Of a DNA stretch of 64,000 nt, positions 32,481-41,790 are shown piece by piece. The position numbers were made by a program, and so were the translations under genes. A model generated the notes under the pieces. It searched no databases, was not told the DNA's origin, and worked only from the letters and a program-made list of their open reading frames with translations. Position 1 is the first letter of the stretch, and every line of letters starts with the position of its first letter. Source of the stretch: DATKJS01 sp964551995 (GTDB taxonomy: Bacteria; Acidobacteriota; Aminicenantia; Aminicenantales; Saccharicenantaceae); NCBI GenBank assembly GCA_964551995.1, contig CAZKFD010000020.1, positions 1 to 64,000 of the forward strand. The letters run 5' to 3'.

Positions 32481-33799
32481 GGCTCCCGGTGAGGGTAATC
32501 CAGCCGGCCATTGGCCTCGGCGTCCCCCACGAACTTTTCGGCCGCCGGATCCCAGCCGAGCTTGCGGCCGAGCCTCATGGCGATATGAGTGATAACGCAG
32601 ATCGAGTTCGACCGGTGACCGACCTCGACGGGCGCCGCCGGCTCCCGGCGGCTGCGCACGCATTCGAGGAAATTCTTCATGTGATTGCCGCTGCGATAGA
32701 GCTTGACCTCTCCCTGCCCGGGCTTCCAGTTGAGGATCGAGGGGTCCGAGGCCTGGATCCTCCCGCGCTGCACAAAAACCCAGCCGGCGTCGCCTTCGAA
32801 ACGGACGCTGGCCGGGTCGCCCGTCTCCATGATCAGGCGGACGCCGTTGGCGTACAGCGCTTCGCCATGGAACTTCGTATGGACGTTGAAGAGCCCGCGG
32901 TCGGGGAACTCCCCCGCGGCCTCGACCGAAACCGGGCCGGTCTCCTCCGTACCGTTCCCCCATTGGGCGATGTCTACCATGTGCGCCCCCCAGTTGGCGA
33001 TCATGCCCAGGCAGTAGGGTTCAACCTGCATCCAGCCGGGCCGCTCGTAACTCATCTGGGGATGGACCCGATCCTCGCAATAGGGAGCTTCGGCCGTCGG
33101 TCCCATCCAGAATTCGTAGTCCAGGTTCGGCGGCACGGGCAGCGGCCGCTGGTCGCCTGCGCCCTCATCCTCGGGAAGCCAAACCCGGATAGTCTGGAGC
33201 TTACCGATCCTGCGGTTGCGCGCGATCTCGCAAGCGACGAGAAAATGGACCGAGGAGCGCTGCTGGGAGCCCACCTGGAGGATCCGTTTGTTCCTGCGCA
33301 CGGCCGTGACGAGCTTGCGGCCCTCGGCGATCGAGTGCGTCAACGGTTTTTCGAGATAGATGTCCTTGCCGGCCTCGGCGGCAGCGACGGCCACAGGCGC
33401 GTGCCAGAAATCCGGAGGCACAGCGAGGACGCCGTCGACGTCCTTTCTGACCAGGAGCTCGCGGAAATCATGGTAGGCGTCGACGCTTGCCGCGGCGCCC
33501 CGGCCGGATTCCAAGCTGTAGATCTTCTCCGCCAGCCAACGGGCGTTGTCGAGCCGGTGCGCGTCGACGTCGCAGACGGCGACGACGCGGGCCCCGGCCT
33601 CGAGGCCGCGGTATATGAGCTCCTGCATGTCCGCCTGCCCCTGGCGCCCGACGCCGATGCAGCCGAACCGCAGGGTGTCGCTTGGCGCCGGCCGAGCGAA
33701 AACCGAGGACGGCACGATCACCGGCGCCACCGCGGCCGCGGCGGCGGCCTTGATGAAATCCCGGCGGCTGACGGCGCTCGAAAAACGGCTTATCGTCAC
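32468..33799 (-). CDS. Tat-exported Gfo/Idh/MocA-family oxidoreductase
   Basis: 443-aa protein with a Tat signal (SRRDFIKAAAAAAVAP) and a Rossmann domain starting FGCIGVGRQGQADM. The family Lys-Pro motif is in YLEKPLTHSIAEG, and the C-terminal alpha/beta domain follows (GMIANWGAHMVDIAQWG). The start is GTG at 33799 with AAGGTG upstream. Exported members of this family use tightly bound NAD(P) and act on sugars such as cell-wall or glycoside residues; the neighbouring amidase and cupin fit carbohydrate or wall metabolism, without naming a substrate. Confidence 0.9.
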   Translation of the reverse strand: MTISRFSSAVSRRDFIKAAAAAAVAPVIVPSSVFARPAPSDTLRFGCIGVGRQGQADMQELIYRGLEAGARVVAVCDVDAHRLDNARWLAEKIYSLESGRGAAASVDAYHDFRELLVRKDVDGVLAVPPDFWHAPVAVAAAEAGKDIYLEKPLTHSIAEGRKLVTAVRRNKRILQVGSQQRSSVHFLVACEIARNRRIGKLQTIRVWLPEDEGAGDQRPLPVPPNLDYEFWMGPTAEAPYCEDRVHPQMSYERPGWMQVEPYCLGMIANWGAHMVDIAQWGNGTEETGPVSVEAAGEFPDRGLFNVHTKFHGEALYANGVRLIMETGDPASVRFEGDAGWVFVQRGRIQASDPSILNWKPGQGEVKLYRSGNHMKNFLECVRSRREPAAPVEVGHRSNSICVITHIAMRLGRKLGWDPAAEKFVGDAEANGRLDYPHREPWTV

Positions 33800-33844
33800 G
33801 GGGGCACCTTCGCGACAAAAGCTACCACGGGAAAAACGGCCCTG

Positions 33845-34627
33845 TCAAACGGCTCTCCGGCCGCGGGGACGCCTGGTCACGCCCGGCGGGTCGACCGGCT
33901 CGAGGGTTCTGACCGGGCTCAGGATGCCGCACATCCCGAATGTCGTCTCCCCTGTCGGGACGTGGAGAAGAGGACTGGCTTCCTCCCGGCTGAGGGGAAG
34001 ATCGGCCAGCCGCCGGCGGAACTTCTCCCCCCAGGCGACCGGGCCGGCTTCGACGGCCGCCGCGAAATCGCCTTTGACCTCGGCCGCGGCTTTCATGTGC
34101 GCGTCGATGAAGCGCCGAAGCTCGGCGAAATAGGACGGGCGATCCCGCGTCCAGAGCTCGAGAAGCCCCCGGTAGGCCCGGACGGCCGCATCGCGGCGAT
34201 CGAGCGCTCCGTCGAGCCCGAGGGCTGCGGGCAGTCCCATGAGCCGGGCATATTCGGCCGGGTTCGCGTCGACTTCTCTTCCGAAATAGACCCGGGCATC
34301 GCCCCGCTCGGCCAACCCCGCGTTTCCCATGACGACAAGCAGGACTAGGCCGCCCAAATTGATCAGCCGGTGGAGAACCCCTGGAGGGTACTGGAGATAG
34401 CCTCCCGGCGGGAGGTCGACCGACCGGAAGCCGTGCCGCAGGTCGTGAAGCTCGACCCGTCCCCTGCCGCTCAGCACATAATACCCTTCGTCGGTCACGG
34501 CATGGACGTGGGGCGAACCCGAGTTCAGGCCGTCGGGAGCCGGGCGCTGATCGTAGACGGCGAGGCGGCTCAAGCCGATTCCGCCGATCAGCTCCTCTCC
34601 GCGGACGGCATGGGGCCGAGGCGTCAT
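33845..34627 (-). CDS. cupin-domain protein
   Basis: 260-aa cytoplasmic protein. The N-terminal half is a cupin barrel: SPHVHAVTDEGYYVLSGRGRVEL supplies the first metal motif (H-x-H and Glu) and PGGYLQYPPGVLHRLIN the second (His). The C-terminal half is helical and unassigned. GGAG lies 7 bp before the ATG. It is upstream of, and probably co-transcribed with, the Gfo/Idh/MocA gene (45-bp gap). Sugar-binding, isomerase or dioxygenase roles are all possible. Confidence 0.8.
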   Translation of the reverse strand: MTPRPHAVRGEELIGGIGLSRLAVYDQRPAPDGLNSGSPHVHAVTDEGYYVLSGRGRVELHDLRHGFRSVDLPPGGYLQYPPGVLHRLINLGGLVLLVVMGNAGLAERGDARVYFGREVDANPAEYARLMGLPAALGLDGALDRRDAAVRAYRGLLELWTRDRPSYFAELRRFIDAHMKAAAEVKGDFAAAVEAGPVAWGEKFRRRLADLPLSREEASPLLHVPTGETTFGMCGILSPVRTLEPVDPPGVTRRPRGRRAV

Positions 34628-34698
34628 GACACTCTCCTTTTCAGGGGCTTCATCATCCGTCCGTTACGTGGAGCAGGCAGCGGAAGAAGTCCCCCTTC

Positions 34699-34727
34699 TT
34701 TTTATCAAATCGCCCGGAAATTTCCAA
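34699..34727 (-). promoter_or_regulatory. possible promoter of the cupin-oxidoreductase-amidase operon
   Basis: Minus-strand TTGGAA (34727-34722), 17 bp, TAAAAA (34704-34699), about 70 bp before the cupin ATG. The rest of the 289-bp divergent gap (34628-34916) shows nothing recognisable. Confidence 0.35.
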
Positions 34728-34916
34728 GAATCCGCGAGGCCCTGGCCCGGCCGCAGGGGCCCTATCCGCATTGACGGCTCCGCCCTTCGGTGTTATCCTT
34801 TGGCCAAGTCAACGAACCAGGGAACGTGAGAGGTCGGGCGTCCCCGCTTTCCGCCCGCGGGCCGGAAGCCGAGAGCGCCGGCGAGAACTAGAGGCGAGTG
34901 AGCCGAAGGAGGAGCA

Positions 34917-36386
34917 ATGTCTCTGAAAAAATGCGGGATCGCGGTCTTGGCCGTTCTTTTGGTCTCGAGCACCTTGATGGCCTCGGAGGTCCAGCTGACC
35001 GCCCTGCTCATCCCGTCGGGAAAGTCCTTCGACATCAATTTCAACCGCACCTCGCGGGCCCCGTCGCGGGCCGTCATGAGCGCGTCCATCAAGATGGAGA
35101 AAGCGCAGGCCTCGATCGACCTGCATTTCGAGAAGATGGAGCCGGCGGTCCTCTTTGCCGGGAACATCTCGACCTACGTCCTGTGGGCCGTCGGGATCGA
35201 CGGCTCGGCCGACAACATGGGCGAGGTCTTCGTCGACCGGAAGGACTGTTCCTCGACCCAGCCGTTCTTCACGACCAAAAAGATCTTTGCCCTCATGGTC
35301 ACGGCGGAGCCGTACGTCGCCGCAGACCTGCCGTCAGAGGTCATCCTTTTCACCTCAGGCGACATCCGGATGGAACAGGTCAAGACGACTCCCTTCACCT
35401 TCACGAATTTCTCGCCGGAGGCAAAGCCGGCGCTCGACAGCATCTCCGGGTTCCAGTACAGCGACGACATCCCCGTGGCCTTCAAGCAGGCCCAGAGAGT
35501 CGTGGACACCGCCGAAAAGATGAACGCCGCTCAGGTGAACGCAGAAGCGATGCGCAGCGCCAAAGTGACGCTGGCCGACGCCGACAACTCGGTCCGGGCC
35601 GGAGCGGACAAGCGCCAGATCATCGACAATTCGCGGGTGGCGATCCAGATGGCCACTCAGGCCATCCGGGACACCATCCGGACGAACAAAGCCAAGGCCG
35701 CCGCCGAAGGCGAGGCCAAGCGCCAGGCGGAAAAGGCCGCCCTTGAGGCCCGCGCGCAGGCGGCGGAAACCGAGGCGGAGCGGACGGCGCGCGAGCTCAA
35801 GGAGGTCGAGGCCGAGCGCGAGGCCCTGGCCCAACAGTCCAAGGACCTCGCCGCCCAGAGAGACGTCTTCGCCGCGGAGCGCGACAAGGTGGCGGCGGAA
35901 AGGGATAAGGTCGCAGCCGAACGGGACGCCGTGGCCGCGGAGCGTGAGGCCATCAAAAAGGAGCGGGACGAGATGGCCGGGACGCTCAAGAACGCGCTTT
36001 CCACCGTGGCCGAGACGAACGAGACGGCGCGCGGCGTCATCGTCAGCCTCCCCGGGATCCTCTTCGAATTGAACAAGGCCAACCTGCAGATCCCGGCCCA
36101 GCTCACCGTGGCTAAGCTGGCCGGCATTCTGATGGTCTTCCAGAACATGAACATCAGCATCGAAGGCTACACCGATTCGACCGGGAGCGACGAGCTCAAC
36201 ATGGCCCTCTCGACGGCCCGCGCCAAGGCAGTTTATGATTTCCTGAAGGCGCAGGGGATCTTCGAGAGCCGCATGAAGTATCAGGGCTTCGGGCCGGCCA
36301 ACCCGGTGGCGCCCAACGACTCGGAGGTTGACCGGGCGAAGAACCGCCGGGTCGAGGTCGTGCTCACCCAGGCCCCGCAGAAGTGA
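34917..36386 (+). CDS. OmpA-family outer-membrane/peptidoglycan-binding protein with long coiled coil
   Basis: 489 aa. Signal peptide to about residue 22, an unassigned N-terminal beta domain (about 25-180), a DUF4398-like helical segment, then a long heptad-rich coiled coil (about 255-365) in which AAERDKV is repeated. The C-terminal OmpA domain (about 375-485) has ILFELNKANLQIP, IEGYTDSTGSDELN, LSTARAKAVYDFL and RAKNRRVEVVL, which bind meso-DAP of peptidoglycan. GGAGGAG lies before the ATG. It probably tethers the outer membrane to the wall. A strong hairpin follows. Confidence 0.9.
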   Translation: MSLKKCGIAVLAVLLVSSTLMASEVQLTALLIPSGKSFDINFNRTSRAPSRAVMSASIKMEKAQASIDLHFEKMEPAVLFAGNISTYVLWAVGIDGSADNMGEVFVDRKDCSSTQPFFTTKKIFALMVTAEPYVAADLPSEVILFTSGDIRMEQVKTTPFTFTNFSPEAKPALDSISGFQYSDDIPVAFKQAQRVVDTAEKMNAAQVNAEAMRSAKVTLADADNSVRAGADKRQIIDNSRVAIQMATQAIRDTIRTNKAKAAAEGEAKRQAEKAALEARAQAAETEAERTARELKEVEAEREALAQQSKDLAAQRDVFAAERDKVAAERDKVAAERDAVAAEREAIKKERDEMAGTLKNALSTVAETNETARGVIVSLPGILFELNKANLQIPAQLTVAKLAGILMVFQNMNISIEGYTDSTGSDELNMALSTARAKAVYDFLKAQGIFESRMKYQGFGPANPVAPNDSEVDRAKNRRVEVVLTQAPQK

Positions 36387-36388
36387 AT

Positions 36389-36415
36389 GGCCCCGGACGG
36401 GGGTGAGCCGGGGCC
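36389..36415 (+). terminator. rho-independent-type hairpin after the OmpA-family gene
   Basis: GGCCCCGG and CCGGGGCC form an 8-bp GC stem (36389-36396 with 36408-36415), followed only by GTTTG, so the T-tract is short. Confidence 0.6.
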
Positions 36416-36417
36416 GT

Positions 36418-36446
36418 TTGTGGAAAGCGGGGTTTCGCGCTATAAT
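36418..36446 (+). promoter_or_regulatory. sigma70-type promoter of the nucleotidyltransferase gene
   Basis: TTGTGG (36418-36423), 17 bp, perfect TATAAT (36441-36446). Directly behind the OmpA terminator. Confidence 0.6.
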
Positions 36447-36520
36447 GCCTCGCTGAAGGTGTCTTCCGTGTGGCCGTCGGCGGCCGTAAACCTCCAGAGG
36501 GAAAGAGCGGAGAGCGAACC

Positions 36521-37237
36521 TTGAAGTGCGTGATCATCGCGGCGGGCCGGGGAAGCCGGCTGGCGGCCCGGGCCGCGAGCAAGCCCCTCTACCCCGTCAA
36601 CGGGCGGCCTCTCATCGAGTGGGTTATCGGCGCGGCGGCCCGGGCCGGGCTGAAGGATTTCCTCGTCGTGACCGGGCATGCTCGGGATAGACTCGAGCGT
36701 TACCTGGAAAGGCTCTCCCACGGCAAGGACATCTCCATCTCCTGCGTCTTCAACGAGGAGTGGGAGAAGGAAAACGGCCTCTCGGTCTCCAAGGCGCGCG
36801 GCCTCGCCGGCGACACCTTCGTTCTGTCCATGTCCGACCACATCTTCGACCCCGGAATCCTGGTCCGTCTCGTCGCCCAGCCGATCGCCTCCGACGAGGT
36901 CATCCTCGCCGTCGACTATGAGGTCCGGAACAATCCCTGGGTGGACGCCGAGGACGTGACGAGAGTCCTGGCCGAGGACGGAAACATCGTCGGGGTCGGA
37001 AAAGGGCTCGAGGCCTATAACGCCTTCGACACGGGGATCTTCCTGTGCACGTCCGCGATCTTCCGGGCGCTCGAGGAAAGCCGGAAGAACGGCGACTCCA
37101 CCCTGACAGGAGGGATTCGGGTCCTGGCGAAGAAGGGCAAGGCCAGGGTGATGGACATCGACGGCGGGTTCTGGCTGGACGTCGACGACGAAAAAGCCGT
37201 CGAACGGGCCGACAAGCTGCTGGCCCTCAAACGCTGA
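36521..37237 (+). CDS. sugar/inositol-phosphate nucleotidyltransferase (IPCT-like)
   Basis: 238 aa from a TTG at 36521 (GGAG 8 bp upstream; the frame reaches a GTG at 36470 but the extra 17 residues are polar and unlike the family, which starts right at the strand). KCVIIAAGRGSRL is the nucleotide-binding G-x-G-x-R signature with SKPLYPVNGRPL following; MSDHIFDP supplies the metal-binding Asp and DVDDEKAVERA the C-terminal Asp pair. The closest type I can name is CTP:inositol-1-phosphate cytidylyltransferase, because the next gene has the matching CDP-alcohol phosphotransferase; glucose-1-phosphate or choline-phosphate activation is also possible. Cytoplasmic. Confidence 0.82.
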   Translation: MKCVIIAAGRGSRLAARAASKPLYPVNGRPLIEWVIGAAARAGLKDFLVVTGHARDRLERYLERLSHGKDISISCVFNEEWEKENGLSVSKARGLAGDTFVLSMSDHIFDPGILVRLVAQPIASDEVILAVDYEVRNNPWVDAEDVTRVLAEDGNIVGVGKGLEAYNAFDTGIFLCTSAIFRALEESRKNGDSTLTGGIRVLAKKGKARVMDIDGGFWLDVDDEKAVERADKLLALKR

Positions 37238-37297
37238 AGGCGGAATGCCGAAACCTCGCAAGGAGCCCCGGAAAGACCGCAAAGCAATAGGAACATC

Positions 37298-38662
37298 ATG
37301 AGAGTCGAGCAAGCCGTGGTGATCGTTCCGAAGCCCGAACCGGGCGTTGCGAGCGGGAAGGGCGCCCGGCCGAAAAAACTCCTCGGACTGACGCTCGTCC
37401 AGCGCCTCGTCCTGGCCTCCGCCCGAGCCGGGATCAGGAGCTTCCTGGTCGTCTGCCCGGACGTCGCGGAGAGGGACAAACTCGAGGCGGCGATGAAGGC
37501 CGATAAGCGGTTTCAGGACCCGGCCCTGAAGCTCCGGTTCGCCTCCCCGGCGGAGCTCGACCGCCCGGACGTCCAGAACGGGATGACGGGGAGCTTCTGG
37601 CTGATGCCGGCCGATATCGTCTTTGATCCCGAGATCCTGTCCCGAGCCTCCCAAGCCGACGCCGACGACGGCTCGGCCCTGCACCTTGTCGACCGCGGGT
37701 CTGGGCTCGAAAACCGGGAGGGAGAGGGCACCCGGCTCGGCCTCAGCCTCTGCCCGGCCGGGGTCTTCTCGAGGCTCGGCCGGATTTTCGCCGAAGGGAG
37801 CGGGACGTATCCCGAATCCCGGGTCATGGACGGTCTCTTCGCAGGCGTCCCGGCCCGAACCGTCGACCTCGACGGATGGTTTGCTCTGCGCGTCGCGTCG
37901 AAGGCGGCTTACGGGAAGGCCGAACGCTACCTTCTTTCCTCTGTCCGGAAACCGACCGACGGCTTTTTCTCGCGCCATCTCAACCGGCATATCTCCCTTT
38001 TCCTGACGAAACATTTCCTGAAATCCGGCGTCACTCCGATCCAGCTCAGTTTCGCCAGTTTCGCCATCGGCCTCGCCAGCGGCTGGCTGATCGGCCGGGG
38101 CGGATATCTCTTTTCTGTCCTGGGGGCTTTTCTCTTCGAATTCGCCTCGATCTTCGACGGCTGCGACGGGGAGAACGCCCGGCTGACTTACAGGACGTCG
38201 AAAATCGGCGGTTTTCTTGACATCATAGGGGACGCCCTCATCTTCGTCCTCTTTTTCTTGAGCCTCCCGGTCGGCCTCTATAGAAACTCGCAGAACCCGG
38301 CCTGGCTCTATCTCGGGTTCCTGGCGTTCCTTTCGATGGCCGTCTTCTATTTCCAAGTCGTCAGATTCATGAAGAAGGCCCAACTCGGAAGCAACATCGT
38401 CGCCATCGCCACGGACATCGAGAGGAGCGGGGACCGGCCAGGCTTCGGCGGCCGAATCGACGCGATCGCCTCGCGGATCGCTTTCATCTACCGGCGGGAT
38501 TTCTTTTCGACGGTCGTCTTCCTCATCATTCTGGCCGGGGGAGCAGGCATCCTCATGTGGGTCCTGGCGATCCTGATGCCCATCGAAGCGGTCTACATCT
38601 TCGCCTATTCGCGCCGGCGCCTCGGCCGGGTCTTCGAGCCCGCGGGAACGGCTATTTCCTGA
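37298..38662 (+). CDS. degenerate nucleotidyltransferase fused to CDP-alcohol phosphatidyltransferase (DIPPS-like)
   Basis: 454-aa membrane protein. Residues 1-215 look like a nucleotidyltransferase fold (VVIVPKPEPG, LGLTLVQRLVLASARAG, FWLMPADIVFDPEIL) but lack the G-x-G-x-R loop, so this half is probably inactive. The C-terminal half has the complete CDP-alcohol phosphotransferase motif FDGCDGENARLTYR, then GGFLDIIGD (four Asp and the Gly residues all present), and about six membrane helices. Known bifunctional IPCT-DIPPS enzymes have an active first half; here that activity seems to be supplied by the upstream gene. Product could be di-myo-inositol phosphate or an inositol phospholipid. Confidence 0.85.
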   Translation: MRVEQAVVIVPKPEPGVASGKGARPKKLLGLTLVQRLVLASARAGIRSFLVVCPDVAERDKLEAAMKADKRFQDPALKLRFASPAELDRPDVQNGMTGSFWLMPADIVFDPEILSRASQADADDGSALHLVDRGSGLENREGEGTRLGLSLCPAGVFSRLGRIFAEGSGTYPESRVMDGLFAGVPARTVDLDGWFALRVASKAAYGKAERYLLSSVRKPTDGFFSRHLNRHISLFLTKHFLKSGVTPIQLSFASFAIGLASGWLIGRGGYLFSVLGAFLFEFASIFDGCDGENARLTYRTSKIGGFLDIIGDALIFVLFFLSLPVGLYRNSQNPAWLYLGFLAFLSMAVFYFQVVRFMKKAQLGSNIVAIATDIERSGDRPGFGGRIDAIASRIAFIYRRDFFSTVVFLIILAGGAGILMWVLAILMPIEAVYIFAYSRRRLGRVFEPAGTAIS

Positions 38663-38927
38663 GGGGGGTCACCTTGAAGGACACGCCCTTGGGGTCTGGG
38701 CAGCAGAGGATGTCCGTTTCGGAGATCCAGTCGTCTCCGGGGAGCTCGTCCTCCCGCTGCTTGGCCGTCAGGAAGGGAAACAGGCAATTGAGCGCGTAGA
38801 GGCAAACCTTCCTGCCCTTGGGGATCTCGATCGTGCCCAACCCTCGGATATAGAACTGGTCACCGACCTTGTGCCTGGCCCCGCACCGTTCCTTGATCTC
38901 GACGACCTCGACTTTCAAATCTCTCAT
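38652..38927 (-). CDS. TIGR04076-family protein
   Basis: 91-aa cytoplasmic protein. Words such as VEVVEIKERCGARHKVGDQF, LYALNCLFPFLTA and DILCCPDPKGVSFKV are typical of the TIGR04076 family, small Cys-containing proteins of unknown function. It overlaps the convergent phosphotransferase gene by 11 bp at their 3' ends. Confidence 0.8.
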   Translation of the reverse strand: MRDLKVEVVEIKERCGARHKVGDQFYIRGLGTIEIPKGRKVCLYALNCLFPFLTAKQREDELPGDDWISETDILCCPDPKGVSFKVTPLRK

Positions 38928-39008
38928 TCTCGCCTCCTCGCCGACCTCGAAGATTCGCCGCGCCCCGCTGGGCTTCCCTGTTCAAGTTACCACCGGCGGC
39001 GAGGCTCG

Positions 39009-40868
39009 TCAATGGGCGGGAGTGCCCGGCGATTCGAGCTTGGGCCTCAAGATGAAGAGCGAGTACGAATCGGGGACAATGAGGAGGCCGTCGCTCCAGC
39101 GGACGTCCGCCGCCTCTCCGGGCGTGGCGAAGCCGGCCGCGGGCTTCGGCGCGGCGGGATCACGGATGTCGAAGGCCCGCACGCCCCAAGTTTCGTCCGA
39201 AACGAAGGCGAAATCGCCGTCCAGGACGAGGCCGTCGGCGAAACCGTCGAAGGCCGCTTTTCCCGCCAGCTTGATGTTCACCGGATCTCCCACGTTCAGG
39301 ACGAGGAGGCCGTCCGGGCCGTCAGCGAGATAAGCGTAGATTCCCTTCAAGGCCACGGCCCGGGGCTCTCCCGCCGTCCGGAATGAGCCGAGCATTTTCG
39401 GAGCGGCCGGGTTCGAGACGTCAACGACATGGAATCCGGTGTCCGAACTGCAGACATAGGCTTTGTCGCCGGCGAGGGTCAGGCCGTAGGCGAATCCGGG
39501 CATCTCGAGGGAGCCGACAAGCCTTGGTGCCCGGGGATCGGCGAGATCAGCAATGTGGAAACCTGAGCGGTCGGAAGTGAGATAAGCGTATCGGCCGCGG
39601 ACGACCACGGCCCGCGGGACGCCGGGGACCGGCAGGGTCGCGGCGGCCCGGATCGAAGGCAGGCCGGTGACATCCATCAGGTGCAGCCCCCAGCGATCGG
39701 TCACAAAGGCGAAATCCCCCTGGACCTCGAGTCCCTGGATGCCGCGCGTGGCGGGAGAGGCGCCGATGTATCGGGGGTGTGAAGCGTCGCCGATATCATA
39801 GACCTGAAGGCCGGAGAGTTCGCCGATGGCATAGAGAAACCGGCCCCGGACGACGGCGGCCACGATCGAGCTCGGCGTAAAAAACCGGCCGATGACGGAC
39901 GGCCTCGTGGGGTTGGAGATGTCCATGAGATGGATGCCGGCGAAATAGTCGATGACGAAAGCCACATTTCCCTGGACGGCGACCCCCCAGGCCTCGTTGT
40001 ACATCGTGTACTTGGTGATCGACAGGGATACGGGCGCGGCCGGACGGCTGACATCGAGGATCTGGAAGCCGCCGTCGTACAGGGTGCCGACGAGGACCAG
40101 GCGGCCGGAGACGGCGACGCTGTTCGCGTAACTCGACGTGACCATGGACATGACGGGCTTGGGCCGCGCCGGATCGGAGATGTCGAGCACGGCCAGGCCG
40201 GAGGCGCCGTTGGCGACATAGGCGATGGTCCCCGAAACGGCGATCCGGCGCGCCGTCCCCTGCGTGTCGATCGATGCCACGGCCTTGGGGGCGGCGGGAT
40301 TCGATATGTCGACGGTCAGAACTCCGGCGTCGCCGGCGGCGACGAGCGCGACCTTGCCGAGGAGCGTGACGCCTTCCGCCTCCCCCGAGGTCCCAAAGGC
40401 GGCGAGCCGGCGCGGTTCGGCCGGGTTCGAGACGTCGAAAACGATGAGCCCGCCGGTCCCGGCCGCGACGAACGCCGTGCCGTCGTCTACGGCCACGGCG
40501 TTCGCGGGGCCCGGCGTCGCCGCCTCTCCCTTGAGGCGCGGCGACCGGGGGTCGGACACGTCGACGAGCTTCAGGCCCTGCTTTCCCGCGGCGATGAAGA
40601 CCAGGGAGCCTTTCTTTTCGATGGCGGACCCGCCGCCGAGGTCGAGCCGCGAGATCTCCGTCGGGGCGCGCTTGTCGTTGATGTCGAGAACCATCAGGCC
40701 GTCGAGGAACGAGGCGTACGCCGTGTTGCCCTCGACGGCGACGTCATAGGCCTTCGACCAGAGGATGGAGCTGACACGTTCGATGTCCCCGCCAGCGGCC
40801 GGGCGCAAGGCCGCCGTCACCGCCCCTGCGACGAGCAGGGCCAGGGCGAGTCGCTTGGTGTGTCTCAT
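39009..40868 (-). CDS. exported LVIVD-repeat beta-propeller protein
   Basis: 619 aa from the ATG at 40868 (GGGGAG 5 bp upstream; an in-frame GTG at 40874 would overlap that site). Signal peptide RLALALLVAGAVTAAL, then about 14 repeats of some 40-43 residues containing LxVVDVSNPAAPKxxG and VAVSGxxAYVA words, the LVIVD signature. Likely forms two propellers at the cell surface or in the periplasm. It is the last gene of a minus-strand run starting with the TlpA-like gene at 44433. No enzymatic residues seen. Confidence 0.88.
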   Translation of the reverse strand: MRHTKRLALALLVAGAVTAALRPAAGGDIERVSSILWSKAYDVAVEGNTAYASFLDGLMVLDINDKRAPTEISRLDLGGGSAIEKKGSLVFIAAGKQGLKLVDVSDPRSPRLKGEAATPGPANAVAVDDGTAFVAAGTGGLIVFDVSNPAEPRRLAAFGTSGEAEGVTLLGKVALVAAGDAGVLTVDISNPAAPKAVASIDTQGTARRIAVSGTIAYVANGASGLAVLDISDPARPKPVMSMVTSSYANSVAVSGRLVLVGTLYDGGFQILDVSRPAAPVSLSITKYTMYNEAWGVAVQGNVAFVIDYFAGIHLMDISNPTRPSVIGRFFTPSSIVAAVVRGRFLYAIGELSGLQVYDIGDASHPRYIGASPATRGIQGLEVQGDFAFVTDRWGLHLMDVTGLPSIRAAATLPVPGVPRAVVVRGRYAYLTSDRSGFHIADLADPRAPRLVGSLEMPGFAYGLTLAGDKAYVCSSDTGFHVVDVSNPAAPKMLGSFRTAGEPRAVALKGIYAYLADGPDGLLVLNVGDPVNIKLAGKAAFDGFADGLVLDGDFAFVSDETWGVRAFDIRDPAAPKPAAGFATPGEAADVRWSDGLLIVPDSYSLFILRPKLESPGTPAH

Positions 40869-40904
40869 CGTCACTCCCCTTCCCGGCCGGGGCCCGCTCC
40901 GGCT

Positions 40905-41783
40905 TCAGATCAGGATGTCCCCGTCCCAGCCGAGCTTGATGAATTCGATGGCGTTGATGTCGCTCGTCCCGATGCCGTAGCGGGTGTCGGCCAGCCGAAT
41001 GTGCTTGGGCACGGGGGGCACCTCCTGCTCCTTGCCCAGGACCAGCCGCCGCTTGGCCATGAGCAGCCGCAGCCCGATGCTGTCGACCGCCACCGGGTCC
41101 CGGCCGACGATCAGGCCCTTGTAGGGCCAGACGTACCGCCGGTCAAAATGATGGGGGCCGCGCCCGTGGAACTGCGGCGTCAGGACGCAGAGAACGCAGA
41201 GACGTGTCTTGCCCTTGACCTGCGGAAGGTTGAAAAGGGACCCCAGGGCGGCGCAGCTGTCGGGGTGGAGGGCCGGCTGGGACTCGGCGAACATGATGTA
41301 GTTCTTGATGCAGCCCGACATCCCGGCCAGGTAATGCGTCCGCAGGGGCCGAACATCGATGAGCGACGTCGCGTGGACGAACAGGGGGTTGGTGCGGACC
41401 GTATGGTCGTCGAGCCCGATCCGGTCCGGGGCGACTCCCGCGTCGACGACGCGGCGCTTGATGGCCGATTCGAGCTCGGGCGGCGTGGGGAGGAAGGACC
41501 AGACGTTGGTCTTGATGCCCACCGTCTCCCCCGGCCGGACGAGTTTGCGGAAGGCCCCGACGCCGTCGGTCTCATCGACGAGCTTGGCGGCGGCTTCGTC
41601 GAGCATCTCCTGGAGGATGTCCTGCCGAATCTGGGAATTCTCGTCGAGGACGTCGGAGCGGCGGGCGAGGACAACGCGGCTCTTCTTCACGACCCCCTTG
41701 TCCTGGCCGAAACCGAGCGACGCGCCCAGGACGGCCGCGGCCGCGCCCGCGAGGAAATCACGTCTTGTGAGGGCTGGCTTCAT
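40905..41783 (-). CDS. Tat-exported DUF362 protein
   Basis: 292 aa with a Tat signal (LTRRDFLAGAAAAVLG). The body matches DUF362 (VGIKTNVWSFLPTPPEL, SGCIKNYIMFAESQ, KGLIVGRDPVAVDSIG, DINAIEFIKLGWD). In other DUF362 proteins this domain often accompanies ferredoxins, and here the ferredoxin is a separate gene in the same operon. It follows the DUF6599 gene by 7 bp. Function unknown; an exported redox or maturation role is an inference from context. Confidence 0.85.
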   Translation of the reverse strand: MKPALTRRDFLAGAAAAVLGASLGFGQDKGVVKKSRVVLARRSDVLDENSQIRQDILQEMLDEAAAKLVDETDGVGAFRKLVRPGETVGIKTNVWSFLPTPPELESAIKRRVVDAGVAPDRIGLDDHTVRTNPLFVHATSLIDVRPLRTHYLAGMSGCIKNYIMFAESQPALHPDSCAALGSLFNLPQVKGKTRLCVLCVLTPQFHGRGPHHFDRRYVWPYKGLIVGRDPVAVDSIGLRLLMAKRRLVLGKEQEVPPVPKHIRLADTRYGIGTSDINAIEFIKLGWDGDILI

Positions 41784-41790
41784 CGGGACC

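Noticed and set aside
32481..32963. N-terminal extension of the amidase
   Set aside because: It overlaps the Gfo/Idh/MocA gene in another frame; the Arg-rich residues have no family match, and the ATG at 32480 leads into a signal peptide.
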